Both the position numbers and the translations under genes were made by a program. The notes under the pieces were generated by a model that was not told the DNA's origin, did no database searches, and worked only from the letters and a program-made list of their open reading frames with translations. DNA of 64,000 nucleotides from positions 21,838,501 through 21,902,500 of the forward strand of contig CP142457.1 in NCBI GenBank assembly GCA_038049695.1. Direction: 5' to 3'. This document shows, one piece after another, positions 10,901-23,500 of this stretch. Positions within the stretch are counted from its first letter, which is position 1. Each line of letters starts with the position of its first letter. Source of the DNA: Cinnamomum chago (taxonomy: Eukaryota > Streptophyta > Magnoliopsida > Laurales > Lauraceae).

Positions 10901-12070
10901 ATTCAGCAGTTCATTTGTGAAGGGAGTTGGAGATTTCCTGCCCCTACCTCTAATTCTCTCATGGAAATCTTTCAAACGATTCCAAATGAGGTTGATCCTT
11001 GGGCTGAATTTGAAGATGAAGTCATCTGGATGCTTGAAGATAATGGCACGTTCTCATTAAAATCTGCTTATAATATGGTTTGTGGTATCACTGATCACAA
11101 CCTCTCTTGGACTTCCTTGCTTTGGTTTAAGGGGTGTATTAAGAAACATACCATGTGTGCTTGGATGTTTTTAATACGGAGACTAAAGACTAAAGAATTC
11201 CTCCTCCAAAGGAATGTGCATTGTGACTCTCACTGTGTTTTATGTGATGCTACTTGGGAGAGTGATTCTCATCTAATGATTCATTGCCCATATTCAAAAG
11301 AGGTTTGGGCAGCCCTGCTGGCTACCATGAATTTAACTCCTATTGATTGTGAGACCCCATTAGAGTTGATGCAATCGGTCATGTTCCAATTGGACCAGGG
11401 GAACAGTGCTCTTCAAACTCTGGGTAAGATTGTTGTGAATGCATTCATATGGCATATTTGGGCTGAACGAAATGGAAGAATCTTCAGGTTAAAGGTTCAC
11501 ACTCAGGCTACGGTGATTCAGAATATCCTTCGAATCGTTTGTAGCAGAATTCTCTACCTAGGATTACAACTTCCTGAGGCTATAGCCAGTCACTGGAATA
11601 TTCCAGCAGCAGTTCCAGGTAACCGGTCTTCTCATTGGGTTGTACAGCACTCTGGCTGGAGGATCTCCATCGCCAAGGTGGGGCAGCTGATCGTGGGAAT
11701 TTTGTGGCGAGATGTACATCAACCGATCAGTGCACATATTGCGTTACATGCAAACTACTATTCAGGGCTTCTCCATATTATGCAGCTCATACCTGGCCAC
11801 GTTCAGTTTCTTAATCTAGAGGCGGACCCACACCTGACAAGGTGGGTTCTCAACCCTTCATTATCTGATTGGAAAGTCAGATTTCATATGAGAACAATTC
11901 ACTCAATTATTGCCCGAGTTGACCACGTGCTACCAGCGTCCATCCACTCTTACACGTTTCGGTTCAGTGCTTTCATATGCAGAAACATTGATCAGTCCAC
12001 GTCTCTCAATAGTGTTGTTCTTGGGAATTTTTTCTCTACCTTTGCCCGGGGTGTGGGTGGATCATTTTAA
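7997..12070 (+). CDS. LINE ORF2 polyprotein: endonuclease, reverse transcriptase, zinc knuckle, degenerate RNase H
   Basis: 1357 residues with no stop or frameshift. The N-terminal 230 residues form an APE-like endonuclease: WNVRGLN (N7), LLET (E36), AGDFNN (D139, N141), the ID.KLDR segment (D195, D199) and the terminal SDH (223-225). It would nick target DNA. The reverse transcriptase spans roughly 495-790: FVPGRNITDNI (549-559), motif A KLDLAKAYDSV (D583), GLRQGCPLSPFLF (639-651) and catalytic FADD (687-690), F replacing the usual Y. A zf-RVT knuckle follows: C1080-x2-C1083-x8-H1092-x4-C1097. The last 140 residues align loosely with the plant-LINE RNase H (GILWRD near 1234, LNLEADPHL near 1272), but the first catalytic Asp and the Glu are not evident, so that domain looks inactive. 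The ATG is chosen because the endonuclease begins at once. Whether it is expressed without its own promoter is unknown. Confidence 0.93.
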   Translation: MKYIFWNVRGLNRPSMQLEVRNKIKYLKLDMIMLLETKVKASSVHYLANSILPTGWVHNSNLTECSSARIWLLWNPRVLLVHTLQQSAQAIHCDVICRNVQFELTACYGYNTHMQRRDLWRFLRDKSKTVSKPWMVAGDFNNIRWVHEKSGGATPRAVGLIEFNDCIQDAGLVDLPLQGPYFTWSNSSIGAARIDSKLDRVLVNAEFFTSNPFKGAVLLPGISDHSPLLLYAHQNSHIKSPFRYFNHWAKLPGFFEIVRKAWSTEIRGTPLYRVVQKLRLVKHHLLEWTKSQSSLSTRLAEATSQLNAIQRSLVGDPGNSTLHAEERGARVHLDNLLKAEESMYKQKSRDLAVNLGDINTKYFYRLMKTRQTKSFISQIVDLEGNTYSDHSGIAATFVSHFQNIMAPTVANQNPDLTHLTPHAYVTDEDAHVLLRPVTIAEIEEAIKNANPHKAPGPDGFNAHFFKVCWPIIGNDVCDSIIDFFKHGLMLKQLKHTFIVLVPKTEDACSPDKFRPIALTNELYKIISRILLNRLKPIVGKIVGPMQSAFVPGRNITDNILLAQDLLHNFHLKRGIPRMCLKLDLAKAYDSVRWDFLESALRALRFPGHFIKVLMECVTQAQFSILVNGSSEGFFKGTRGLRQGCPLSPFLFTIVMEYFSLMMAQYADSHLIPSPFVKGNITVSHLMFADDLMVFSKASPYAAANLKHFLDNFKQFTGLGVNWSKSAIFFANCPIEEEMAISSILHIPQANLPVKYLGLPLSSKKLNFNDCQPILSKIQQRLAGWKAKALSYAGRVELIRSTLSSFHLFWASVYLLPQAILHALDRQVRDFFWNCWSSSYIHPIAWASICKPIHAGGLGIRSIYGTSKAALLRQVWQIVLNKTTCWNIWVHARYLRGNTILDVPVPRQASWGWKSILALRPLAKHHIKFLIGNGHVTKFWTDPWLNGGRLKDRYGDRAIYDMGLGADVCIQQFICEGSWRFPAPTSNSLMEIFQTIPNEVDPWAEFEDEVIWMLEDNGTFSLKSAYNMVCGITDHNLSWTSLLWFKGCIKKHTMCAWMFLIRRLKTKEFLLQRNVHCDSHCVLCDATWESDSHLMIHCPYSKEVWAALLATMNLTPIDCETPLELMQSVMFQLDQGNSALQTLGKIVVNAFIWHIWAERNGRIFRLKVHTQATVIQNILRIVCSRILYLGLQLPEAIASHWNIPAAVPGNRSSHWVVQHSGWRISIAKVGQLIVGILWRDVHQPISAHIALHANYYSGLLHIMQLIPGHVQFLNLEADPHLTRWVLNPSLSDWKVRFHMRTIHSIIARVDHVLPASIHSYTFRFSAFICRNIDQSTSLNSVVLGNFFSTFARGVGGSF

Positions 12071-12218
12071 TTATTTGATTTTTCTGATCGGATTTTGGTC
12101 AGCAAGGGGTATGCCCCTTTAGGAGTTTCTACATGCCAATTGGCGGGTAGAACTCTTTTCTGTAATATTTTCCACCAATGAAGAACTAACTTATTCTTCA
12201 AAAAAAAAAAAAAAAAAA
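12071..12218 (+). other. LINE 3' UTR and poly(A) tail
   Basis: 129 bp after the ORF2 stop, then 19 uninterrupted A's at 12200-12218. No clear AATAAA; TAATATTTTCC near 12163 is A+T-rich. The homogeneous tail length suggests little decay since insertion. Confidence 0.85.
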
Positions 12219-14545
12219 GACAGAGACACCCGAAACCCCATTTAGAGTAAAACGCAATCCCGGATCTTTGCAAACGGAGTCTTTGGTCCAAGAGTCGCAT
12301 GAAACAAAGTGTTGCGTCAACAACTTTCTAGAGCCGCACAGATTATGTTTTCGTTCAAAAGTACCGTACGACCCTCGCACGAAGTTCCGGTTTTCGCCCT
12401 GGCAAACACTGAACTCCCCGAAGGTGATTTCCACACCCAAGATTCACCCGAAAACCGTAGTAAACCGAAGAGTAGTTCGGAATATCCTAAAAATCGCATC
12501 TCATCCCAAAATCCCTTCATATGGATTTAGAGGCGTACGACAAGACAAGGACACCCGAAACCCTTTTTAGTTTAAAACTTGATCCCGGATATTTCTTGAG
12601 GTTGCCATTGTACACAGAGTCGCGAGAAACACAGTGTGGAGTAAACAATTTCCTAGAGCCGCAAAGATTCTGCTTTAGTACAAATGTATCGTACATCGTG
12701 CGCGAAGTTCGGGTTTTCTCCTTTACAACCGGAGAACTCCCCGAAAGTGTTTACCATACCCAAGGTTCGCCCGAAACCCGTCTTAAACCGAAAAGTAGGT
12801 TGAAATATCCTAAAAGGTGCATCTCAACCCAGAATACCTTCAAATAGAGTTCAGGGCGTGAGACAAGAGAAGGACACCAGAAACCCCTTCTAGAGTAAAA
12901 GGTGATCCTGAAATTTTCTAGAGGGAGTCTTTGGACCAAGAGTCGCATTAAAACACACTGTAGAGTCAACCATATTCTTGAGCCGCATAGATTGTGTTTT
13001 CGTACCAAAGAACCGTACGACCCGCACGAAGTACGGGTTTTCGCCTTTACAAACACTGAACCTCCCGAATGTGTTTTCCTTACCCAAGATTCGCCCGAAA
13101 CCCGTTTTAAACCGAAAAGTAGCTCGAAATATCTTAAAGAGCGCATCTCAACACAGAATCCCTTCAAATGGATTTGGAGCCGTAAAGAAAGACAGAGACA
13201 CACGAAACCCCATTTAGAGTAAAACGCAATCCCGGATTTTTCCAAAGGTAGTCTTTGGACCAAGAGTCGCATGAAACACAGTGTTGACTCAACAACTTTC
13301 TAGAGCCGCACAGATTATGTTTTCGTTCAAAAGTACCGTACGACCCTCGCACGAAGTTCCGGTTTTCGCCCTAGCAAACACTGAACTCCCCGAAAGTGAT
13401 TTCCACACCCAAGATTGACCCGAAACCCGTAGTAAACCGAAGAGTAGCTCGGAATATCCTAAAAATCGCATATCATCCCAAAATCCCTTTATATGGATTT
13501 AGAGGCGTACGACAAGACAAGGACACCCTAAACCCTTTTTAGTTTAGAACTTGATCCCGGATATTTCTAGAGGTTGCCTTTGTACACAGAGTCGCAAGAA
13601 AGACAGTGTGGAGTCAACAATTTCCTAGAGCCGCAAAGATTCTGCTTTACTACAAAAGTATCGTACGTCCCCCGCGAAGTTCGGGTTTTCTCCTTTACAA
13701 CCAGAGAACTCCCCGAAATTGTTTACCATACCCAAGGTTCGCCCGAAACCCTTTTAAAACCGAAAAGTAGCTCGAAATATCCTAAAAGGTGCATCTCAAC
13801 CCAGAATACCTTCAAATGGATTTCGAGGCGTGAGACAAGAGAAGGACACCCGAAACCCCTTCAAGAGTAAAACATGATCCTGGAATTTTCTAGAGGGACT
13901 CTTTGGACCAAGAGTCGCATAAAAACACAATGTAGAGACAACCATATTCTTGAGTCGCATAGATTGTGTTTTCGTACTGAAGGACCGTCTGACCCGCAAG
14001 AAGTTCGGGTTTTCGCCTTTACAAACACTGAACTCCCCGAATGTGTTTTCCTTACCAAAGATTCGCCCGAAACCAGTTTTAAACCGAAAAGTAGCTCGAA
14101 ATATCTTAAAGAGCGCATCTCAACCCAGAATCCCTTCAAATGGATTTGGAGCCCTAAGGAAAAAGAGAGACACCCGACACCCCATTTAGAGTAAAACGCA
14201 ATCCCGGATTTTTCCAAAGGGAGTCTTTGGACCAAGAGTCACATGAAACACAGTGTTGAGTCAACAACTTTCTAAAGCCGTACAGATTATGTTTTCGTTC
14301 AAAAGTACCGTACGACCCTCGCACGAAGTTCCGGTTTTCGCCCTAGCAAACACTGAACTCCCCGAAAGTGATTTCCACACCCAAGATTCACCCGAAACCC
14401 GTAGTAAACCGAAGAGTAGCTCGGAATATCCTAAAAATCGCATCACATCCCAAAATCCCTTTATATGGATTTAGAGGCGTACGACAAGACAAGGACACCC
14501 TAAACCCTTTTTAGTTTAGAACTTGATCCCGGATATTTCTAGAGG
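12219..14545. repeat. Satellite segment with m and p trimer variants
   Basis: Trimers with A starts at 12602 (variant m, with TTCTTGAGG before the A start) and 13574 (variant p, with CCCTTTTAAAACCG in A and TACTGAAGGACCG in B). The m-p pair also occurs left of the LINE (6406, 7378). m recurs at 37875 and 46622, and p at 31072 and 39819. The C monomer at about 12285 has a rare form (GGATCTTTGCAAACGG, GTTGCGTCAAC) shared only with about 37545 and 46292, so distant parts of the array have exchanged or share ancestry. Confidence 0.8.
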
Positions 14546-17500
14546 TTGCCTTTGTACACAGAGTCGCAAGAAACACAGTGTGGAGTCAACAATTTCCTAG
14601 AGCCGCAAAGATTCTGCTTTAGTACAAAAGTATCGTACGTCCCGCGCGAAGTTCGGGTTTTCTCCTTTACAACCAGAGAACTCCCCGAAAGTGTTTACCA
14701 TACCCAAGGTTCGCCCGAAACCCATTTTAAACCGAAAAGTAGCTCGAATATCCTAAAAGGTGCAGCTCAACCCAGAATACCTTCAAATGGATTTCGAGGC
14801 GTGAGACAAGAGAAGGACACCCGAAACCCCTTCTAGAGTGAAACGTGATCCTGGAATTTTCTAGAGGGAGTCTTTGGATCAAGAGTCGCATTAAAACACA
14901 GTGTAGAGTCAACCATATTCTCGAGCCGCTTAGATTGTGTTTTCGTACTAAAGGACCGTACGACCCGCACGAAGTTCGGGTTTTCGCCTTTACAAACACT
15001 GAACTCCACGAATGTGCTTTCCTTACCCAAGATTCGCCTGAAACCCGTTTTAAACCGAAAGGTAGCTCGAAATATCTTAAATAGCGCATCTCAACCCAGA
15101 ATCCCTTCAAATGGATTTGGAGCCGTAAGGAAAGACAGAGACACCCGAAACCCCATTTAGAGTAAAACGCAATCCCGGATTTTTCCAAAGGGAGTCTTTG
15201 GACCAAGAGTCGCATGAAACACAGTGTTGAGTCAATAACTTTCTAGAGCCGCACAGATTATGTTTTCGTTCAAAAGTAACGTACGACCCTCGCACGAAGT
15301 TCCGGTTTTCGCCCTGGCAAACACTGAACTCCCCGAAAATGATTTCCACACCCAAGATTCACCCGAAACCTGTAGTAAACCGAAGTGTAGCTCGGAATAT
15401 CCTAAAAATCGAATCTCATCCCAAAATCCCTTCATATGGATTTAGAGGCGTACGACAAGACAAGGACACCCGAAACCCTTTTTAGTTTAGAACTTGATCC
15501 CGGATATTTCTAGAGGTTGCCTTTGTACACAGAGTCGCAAGAAACACAGTGCGGAGTCAACAATTTCCTAGAGCCAAAAAGATTCTGCTTTAGTACAAAA
15601 GTATCGTACGTCCCGCACGAAGTTCGGGTGTTCTCCTATACAACCAGAGAACTCTCCGAAAGTGTTTACCATACCCAAGGTTCGCCCGAAACCCGTTTTA
15701 AACCGAAAAGTAGCTCGAAATATCCTGAAAGGTGCAGCTCATCCCAGAAAACCTCCAAATGGATTTCGAGGCGTGAGACAAGAGAAGGACACCCGAAACC
15801 CCTTCTAGAGTAAAACGTGATCCTGGAATTTTCTAGAGGGAGTCTTTGGACCAAGAGTCGAATTAAAACACAGAGTAGAGTCAACCATATTCTCGAGCCG
15901 CATAGATTGTGTTTTCGTACTAAAGGACCGTACGACCCGCACGAAGTTCGGGTTTTCGCCTTTACAAACACCGATCTCCACGAATGTGTTTTCCTTACCC
16001 AAGATTCGCCCAAAACCCGTTTTAAACCGAAAAGTAGCTCGAAATATCTTAAAGAGCGCATCTCAACCCAGAATCCCTTCAAATGGATTTGGAGCCGTAA
16101 GGAAAGACAGAGACACCCGAAACCCCATTTAGAGTAAAACGCAATCCCGGATTTTTCCAAAGGGAGTCTTTGGACCAAGAGTCGCATGAAACACAGTGTT
16201 GAGTCAACAACTTTATAGAGCCGCACAGATTATGTTTTCGTTCAAAAGTACCGTACGACCCTCGAACGAAGTTCCGGTTTTCGCCCTGGCAAACACTGAA
16301 CTCCCCGAAAGTGATTTCCACACCCAAGATTCACCCGAAACCCGTAGTAAACCGAAGAGTAGCTCCGAATATCCTAAAAATCGCATCTCATCCCAAAATC
16401 CCTTTATATGGATTTAGAGGCGTACGACAAGACAAGGACACCCTAAACCCTTTTTAGTTTAGAACTTGATCCCGGATATTTCTAGAGGTTGCCTTTGTAC
16501 ACAGAGTCGCAAGAAACTCAGTGTGGAGTCAACAATTTCCTAGAGCCGCAAAGATTCTGCTTTAGTACAAAAGTATCGTACGTCCCGCGCGAAGTTCGGG
16601 TTTTCTCCTTTACAACCAGAGAACTCCCCGAAAGTGTTTACCATACCCAAGGTTCGCCCGAAACCCGTTTTAAACCGAAAAGTAGCTCGAAATATCCTAA
16701 AAGGTGCAGCTCAACCCAGAATACCTTCAAATGGATTTCGAGGCGTGAGACAAGAGAATGACACCCGAAACCCCTTCTAGAGTGAAACGTGATCCTGGAA
16801 TTTTCTAGAGGGAGTCTTTGGATCAAGAGTCGCATTAAAACACAGTGTAGAGTCAACAATATTCTCGAGCCGCTTAGATTGTGTTTTCGTACTAAAGGAC
16901 CGTACGACCCGCACGAAGTTCGGGTTTTCGCCTTTACATACACTGAACTCCCCGAATGTGCTTTCCTTACCCAAGATTCGGCTGAAACCCGTTTTAAACC
17001 GAAAGGTAGCTCGAAATATCATAAAGAGCGCATCTCAACCCAGAATCCCTTCAAATGGATTTGGAGCCGTAAGGAAAGACAGAGACACCCGAAACCCCAT
17101 TTAGAGTAAAACGCAATCCCGGATTTTTCCAAAGGGAGTCTTTGGACCAAGAGTCGCATGAAACACAGTGTTGAGTCAATAACTTTCTAGAGCCGCACAG
17201 ATTATGTTTTCGTTCAAAAGTAACGTACGACCCTCGCACGAAGTTCCGGTTTTCGCCCTGGCAAACACTGAACTCCCCGAAAGTGATTTCCACACCCAAG
17301 ATTCACCCGAAACCTGTAGTAAACCGAAGTGTAGCTCGGAATATCCTAAAAATCGAATCTCATCCCAAAATCCCTTCATATGGATTTAGAGGCGTACGAC
17401 AAGACAAGGACACCCGAAACCCTTTTTAGTTTAGAACTTGATCCCGGATATTTCTAGAGGTTGCCTTTGTACACAGAGTCGCAAGAAACACAGTGTGGAG

Positions 17501-20500
17501 TCAACAATTTCCTAGAGCCGCAAAGATTCTGCTTTAGTACAAAAGTATCGTACGTCCCGCACGAAGTTCGGGTGTTCTCCTATACAACCAGAGAACTCCC
17601 CGAAAGTGTTTACCATACCCAAGGTTCGCCCGAAACCCGTTTTAAACCGAAAAGTAGCTCGAAATATCCTGAAAGGTGCAGCTCATCCCAGAAAACCTCC
17701 AAATGGATTTCGAGGCGTGAGACAAGAGAAGGACACCCGAAACCCCTTCTAGAGTAAAACGTGATCCTGGAATTTTCTAGAGGGAGTCTTTGGACCAAGA
17801 GTCGAATTAAAACACAGTGTAGAGTCAACCATATTCTCGAGCCGCATAGATTGTGTTTTCGTACTAAAGGACCGTACGACCCGCACGAAGTTCGGGTTTT
17901 CGCCTTTACAAACACCGATCTCCACGAATGTGTTTTCCTTACCCAAGATTCGCCCAAAACCCGTTTTAAACCGAAAAGTAGCTCGAAATATCTTAAAGAG
18001 CGCATCTCAACCCAGAATCCCTTCAATTGGATTTGGAGCCGTAAGGAAAGACAGAGACACCCGAAACCCCATTTAGAGTAAAACGCAATCCCGGATTTTT
18101 CCAAAGGGAGTCTTTGGACCAAGAGTCGCATGAAACACAGTGTTGAGTCAACAACTTTCTAGAGCCGCACAGATTATGTTTTCGTTCAAAAGTACCGTAC
18201 GACCCTCGCACGAAGTTCCGGTTTTCGCCCTGGCAAACACTGAACTCCCCGAAAGTGATTTCCACACCCAAGATTCACCCGAAACCCGTAGTAAACCGAA
18301 GAGTAGCTCCGAATATCCTAAAAATCGCATCTCATCCCAAAATCCCTTTATATGGATTTAGAGGCGTACGACAAGACAAGGACACCCTAAACCCTTTTTA
18401 GTTTAGAACTTGATCCCGGATATTTCTAGAGGTTGCCTTTGTACACAGAGTCGCAAGAAACACAGTGTGGAGTCAACAATTTCCTAGAGCCGCAAAGATT
18501 CTGCTTTAGTACAAAAGTATCGTACGTCCCGCGCGAAGTTCGGGTTTTCTCCTTTACAACCAGAGAACTCCCCGAAAGTGTTTACCATACCCAAGGTTCG
18601 CCCGAAACCCGTTTTAAACCGAAAAGTAGCTCGAAATATCCTCAAAAGGTGCAGCTCAACCCAGAATACCTTCAAATGGATTTCGAGGCGTGAGACAAGA
18701 GAAGGACACCCGAAACCCCTTCTAGAGTGAAACGTGATCCTGGAATTTTCTAGAGGGAGTCTTTGGATCAAGAGTCGCATTAAAACACAGTGTAGAGTCA
18801 ACCATATTCTCGAGCCGCTTAGATTGTGTTTTCGTACTAAAGGACCGTACGACCCGCACGAAGTTCGGGTTTTCGCCTTTACAAACACTGAACTCCACGA
18901 ATGTGCTTTCCTTACCCAAGATTCGCCTGAAACCCGTTTTAAACCGAAAGGTAGCTCGAAATATCTTAAATAGCGCATCTCAACCCAGAATCCCTTCAAA
19001 TGGATTTGGAGCCGTAAGGAAAGACAGAGACACCCGAAACCCCATTTAGAGTAAAACGCAATCCCGGATTTTTCCAAAGGGAGTCTTTGGACCAAGAGTC
19101 GCATGAAACACAGTGTTGAGTCAATAACTTTCTAGAGCCGCACAGATTATGTTTTCGTTCAAAAGTAACGTACGACCCTCGCACGAAGTTCCGGTTTTCG
19201 CCCTGGCAAACACTGAACTCCCCGAAAATGATTTCCACACCCAAGATTCACCCGAAACCTGTAGTAAACCGAAGTGTAGCTCGGAATATCCTAAAAATCG
19301 AATCTCATCCCAAAATCCCTTCATATGGATTTAGAGGCGTACGACAAGACAAGGACACCCGAAACCCTTTTTAGTTTAGAACTTGATCCCGGATATTTCT
19401 AGAGGTTGCCTTTGTACACAGAGTCGCAAGAAACACAGTGCGGAGTCAACAATTTCCTAGAGCCAAAAAGATTCTGCTTTAGTACAAAAGTATCGTACGT
19501 CCCGCACGAAGTTCGGGTGTTCTCCTATACAACCAGAGAACTCTCCGAAAGTGTTTACCATACCCAAGGTTCGCCCGAAACCCGTTTTAAACCGAAAAGT
19601 AGCTCGAAATATCCTGAAAGGTGCAGCTCATCCCAGAAAACCTCCAAATGGATTTCGAGGCGTGAGACAAGAGAAGGACACCCGAAACCCCTTCTAGAGT
19701 AAAACGTGATCCTGGAATTTTCTAGAGGGAGTCTTTGGACCAAGAGTCGAATTAAAACACAGAGTAGAGTCAACCATATTCTCGAGCCGCATAGATTGTG
19801 TTTTCGTACTAAAGGACCGTACGACCCGCACGAAGTTCGGGTTTTCGCCTTTACAAACACCGATCTCCACGAATGTGTTTTCCTTACCCAAGATTCGCCC
19901 AAAACCCGTTTTAAACCGAAAAGTAGCTCGAAATATCTTAAAGAGCGCATCTCAACCCAGAATCCCTTCAAATGGATTTGGAGCCGTAAGGAAAGACAGA
20001 GACACCGGAAACCCCATTTAGAGTAAAACGCAATCCCGGATTTTTCCAAAGGGAGTCTTTGGACCAAGAGTCGCATGAAACACAGTGTTGAGTCAACAAC
20101 TTTATAGAGCCGCACAGATTATGTTTTCGTTCAAAAGTACCGTACGACCCTCGAACGAAGTTCCGGTTTTCGCCCTGGCAAACACTGAACTCCCCGAAAG
20201 TGATTTCCACACCCAAGATTCACCCGAAACCCGTAGTAAACCGAAGAGTAGCTCCGAATATCCTAAAAATCGCATCTCATCCCAAAATCCCTTTATATGG
20301 ATTTAGAGGCGTACGACAAGACAAGGACACCCTAAACCCTTTTTAGTTTAGAACTTGATCCCGGATATTTCTAGAGGTTGCCTTTGTACACAGAGTCGCA
20401 AGAAACTCAGTGTGGAGTCAACAATTTCCTAGAGCCGCAAAGATTCTGCTTTAGTACAAAAGTATCGTACGTCCCGCGCGAAGTTCGGGTTTTCTCCTTT

Positions 20501-23500
20501 ACAACCAGAGAACTCCCCGAAAGTGTTTACCATACCCAAGGTTCGCCCGAAACCCGTTTTAAACCGAAAAGTAGCTCGAAATATCCTAAAAGGTGCAGCT
20601 CAACCCAGAATACCTTCAAATGGATTTCGAGGCGTGAGACAAGAGAATGACACCCGAAACCCCTTCTAGAGTGAAACGTGATCCTGGAATTTTCTAGAGG
20701 GAGTCTTTGGATCAAGAGTCGCATTAAAACACAGTGTAGAGTCAACAATATTCTCGAGCCGCTTAGATTGTGTTTTCGTACTAAAGGACCGTACGACCCG
20801 CACGAAGTTCGGGTTTTCGCCTTTACATACACTGAACTCCCCGAATGTGCTTTCCTTACCCAAGATTCGGCTGAAACCCGTTTTAAACCGAAAGGTAGCT
20901 CGAAATATCATAAAGAGCGCATCTCAACCCAGAATCCCTTCAAATGGATTTGGAGCCGTAAGGAAAGACAGAGACACCCGAAACCCCATTTAGAGTAAAA
21001 CGCAATCCCGGATTTTTCCAAAGGGAGTCTTTGGACCAAGAGTCGCATGAAACACAGTGTTGAGTCAATAACTTTCTAGAGCTGCACAGATTATGTTTTC
21101 GTTCAAAAGTAACGTACGACCCTCGCACGAAGTTCCGGTTTTCGCCCTGGCAAACACTGAACTCCCCGAAAGTGATTTCCACACCCAAGATTCACCCGAA
21201 ACCTGTAGTAAACCGAAGTGTAGCTCGGAATATCCTAAAAATCGAATCTCATCCCAAAATCCCTTCATATGGATTTAGAGGCGTACGACAAGACAAGGAC
21301 ACCCGAAACCCTTTTTAGTTTAGAACTTGATCCCGGATATTTCTAGAGGTTGCCTTTGTACACAGAGTCGCAAGAAACACAGTGTGGAGTCAACAATTTC
21401 CTAGAGCCGCAAAGATTCTGCTTTAGTACAAAAGTATCGTACGTCCCGCACGAAGTTCGGGTGTTCTCCTATACAACCAGAGAACTCCCCGAAAGTGTTT
21501 ACCATACCCAAGGTTCGCCCGAAACCCGTTTTAAACCGAAAAGTAGCTCGAAATATCCTGAAAGGTGCAGCTCATCCCAGAAAACCTCCAAATGGATTTC
21601 GAGGCGTGAGACAAGAGAAGGACACCCGAAACCCCTTCTAGAGTAAAACGTGATCCTGGAATTTTCTAGAGGGAGTCTTTGGACCAAGAGTCGAATTAAA
21701 ACACAGTGTAGAGTCAACCATATTCTCGAGCCGCATAGATTGTGTTTTCGTACTAAAGGACCGTACGACCCGCACGAAGTTCGGGTTTTCGCCTTTACAA
21801 ACACCGATCTCCACGAATGTGTTTTCCTTACCCAAGATTCGCCCAAAACCCGTTTTAAACCGAAAAGTAGCTCGAAATATCTTAAAGAGCGCATCTCAAC
21901 CCAGAATCCCTTCAATTGGATTTGGAGCCGTAAGGAAAGACAGAGACACCCGAAACCCCATTTAGAGTAAAACGCAATCCCGGATTTTTCCAAAGGGAGT
22001 CTTTGGACCAAGAGTCGCATGAAACACAGTGTTGAGTCAACAACTTTATAGAGCCGCACAGATTATGTTTTCGTTCAAAAGTACCGTACGACCCTCGAAC
22101 GAAGTTCCGGTTTTCGCCCTGGCAAACACTGAACTCCCCGAAAGTGATTTCCACACCCAAGATTCACCCGAAACCCGTAGTAAACCGAAGAGTAGCTCCG
22201 AATATCCTAAAAATCGCATCTCATCCCAAAATCCCTTTATATGGATTTAGAGGCGTACGACAAGACAAGGACACCCTAAACCCTTTTTAGTTTAGAACTT
22301 GATCCCGGATATTTCTAGAGGTTGCCTTTGTACACAGAGTCGCAAGAAACTCAGTGTGGAGTCAACAATTTCCTAGAGCCGCAAAGATTCTGCTTTAGTA
22401 CAAAAGTATCGTACGTCCCGCGCGAAGTTCGGGTTTTCTCCTTTACAACCAGAGAACTCCCCGAAAGTGTTTACCATACCCAAGGTTCGCCCGAAACCCG
22501 TTTTAAACCGAAAAGTAGCTCGAAATATCCTAAAAGGTGCAGCTCAACCCAGAATACCTTCAAATGGATTTCGAGGCGTGAGACAAGAGAATGACACCCG
22601 AAACCCCTTCTAGAGTGAAACGTGATCCTGGAATTTTCTAGAGGGAGTCTTTGGATCAAGAGTCGCATTAAAACACAGTGTAGAGTCAACAATATTCTCG
22701 AGCCGCTTAGATTGTGTTTTCGTACTAAAGGACCGTACGACCCGCACGAAGTTCGGGTTTTCGCCTTTACATACACTGAACTCCCCGAATGTGCTTTCCT
22801 TACCCAAGATTCGGCTGAAACCCGTTTTAAACCGAAAGGTAGCTCGAAATATCATAAAGAGCGCATCTCAACCCAGAATCCCTTCAAATGGATTTGGAGC
22901 CGTAAGGAAAGACAGAGACACCCGAAACCCCATTTAGAGTAAAACGCAATCCCGGATTTTTCCAAAGGGAGTCTTTGGACCAAGAGTCGCATGAAACACA
23001 GTGTTGAGTCAATAACTTTCTAGAGCCGCACAGATTATGTTTTCGTTCAAAAGTAACGTACGACCCTCGCACGAAGTTCCGGTTTTCGCCCTGGCAAACA
23101 CTGAACTCCCCGAAAGTGATTTCCACACCCAAGATTCACCCGAAACCTGTAGTAAACCGAAGTGTAGCTCGGAATATCCTAAAAATCGAATCTCATCCCA
23201 AAATCCCTTCATATGGATTTAGAGGCGTACGACAAGACAAGGACACCCGAAACCCTTTTTAGTTAAGAACTTGATCCCGGATATTTCTAGAGGTTGCCTT
23301 TGTACACAGAGTCGCAAGAAACACAGTGTGGAGTCAACAATTTCCTAGAGCCGCAAAGATTCTGCTTTAGTACAAAAGTATCGTACGTCCCGCACGAAGT
23401 TCGGGTGTTCTCCTATACAACCAGAGAACTCCCCGAAAGTGTTTACCATACCCAAGGTTCGCCCGAAACCCGTTTTAAACCGAAAAGTAGCTCGAAATAT

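Larger units (their letters stand above)
7970..12218 (+). mobile_element. L1-clade LINE (non-LTR retrotransposon), 5'-truncated, ORF2 intact
   Basis: A 4249-bp insertion in a B-type satellite monomer. Seen: non-satellite sequence from 7970, a single long ORF2 (7997-12070), a 129-bp 3' UTR, a tail of 19 A's (12200-12218), and the same satellite monomer continuing at 12219. Poly(A) tail, lack of LTRs and endonuclease-RT architecture are those of the plant L1 clade, which inserts by target-primed reverse transcription. ORF1 (the RNA-binding protein) and any 5' UTR promoter are absent: only 27 bp precede the ORF2 start. It is therefore most likely a 5'-truncated copy. The uninterrupted ORF indicates a young insertion. 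Confidence 0.92.

Noticed and set aside
7970-12218. The LINE as a host gene or virus-related polymerase
   Set aside because: Endonuclease-RT-zf-RVT order, poly(A) tail and insertion within a satellite monomer identify a retrotransposon copy.
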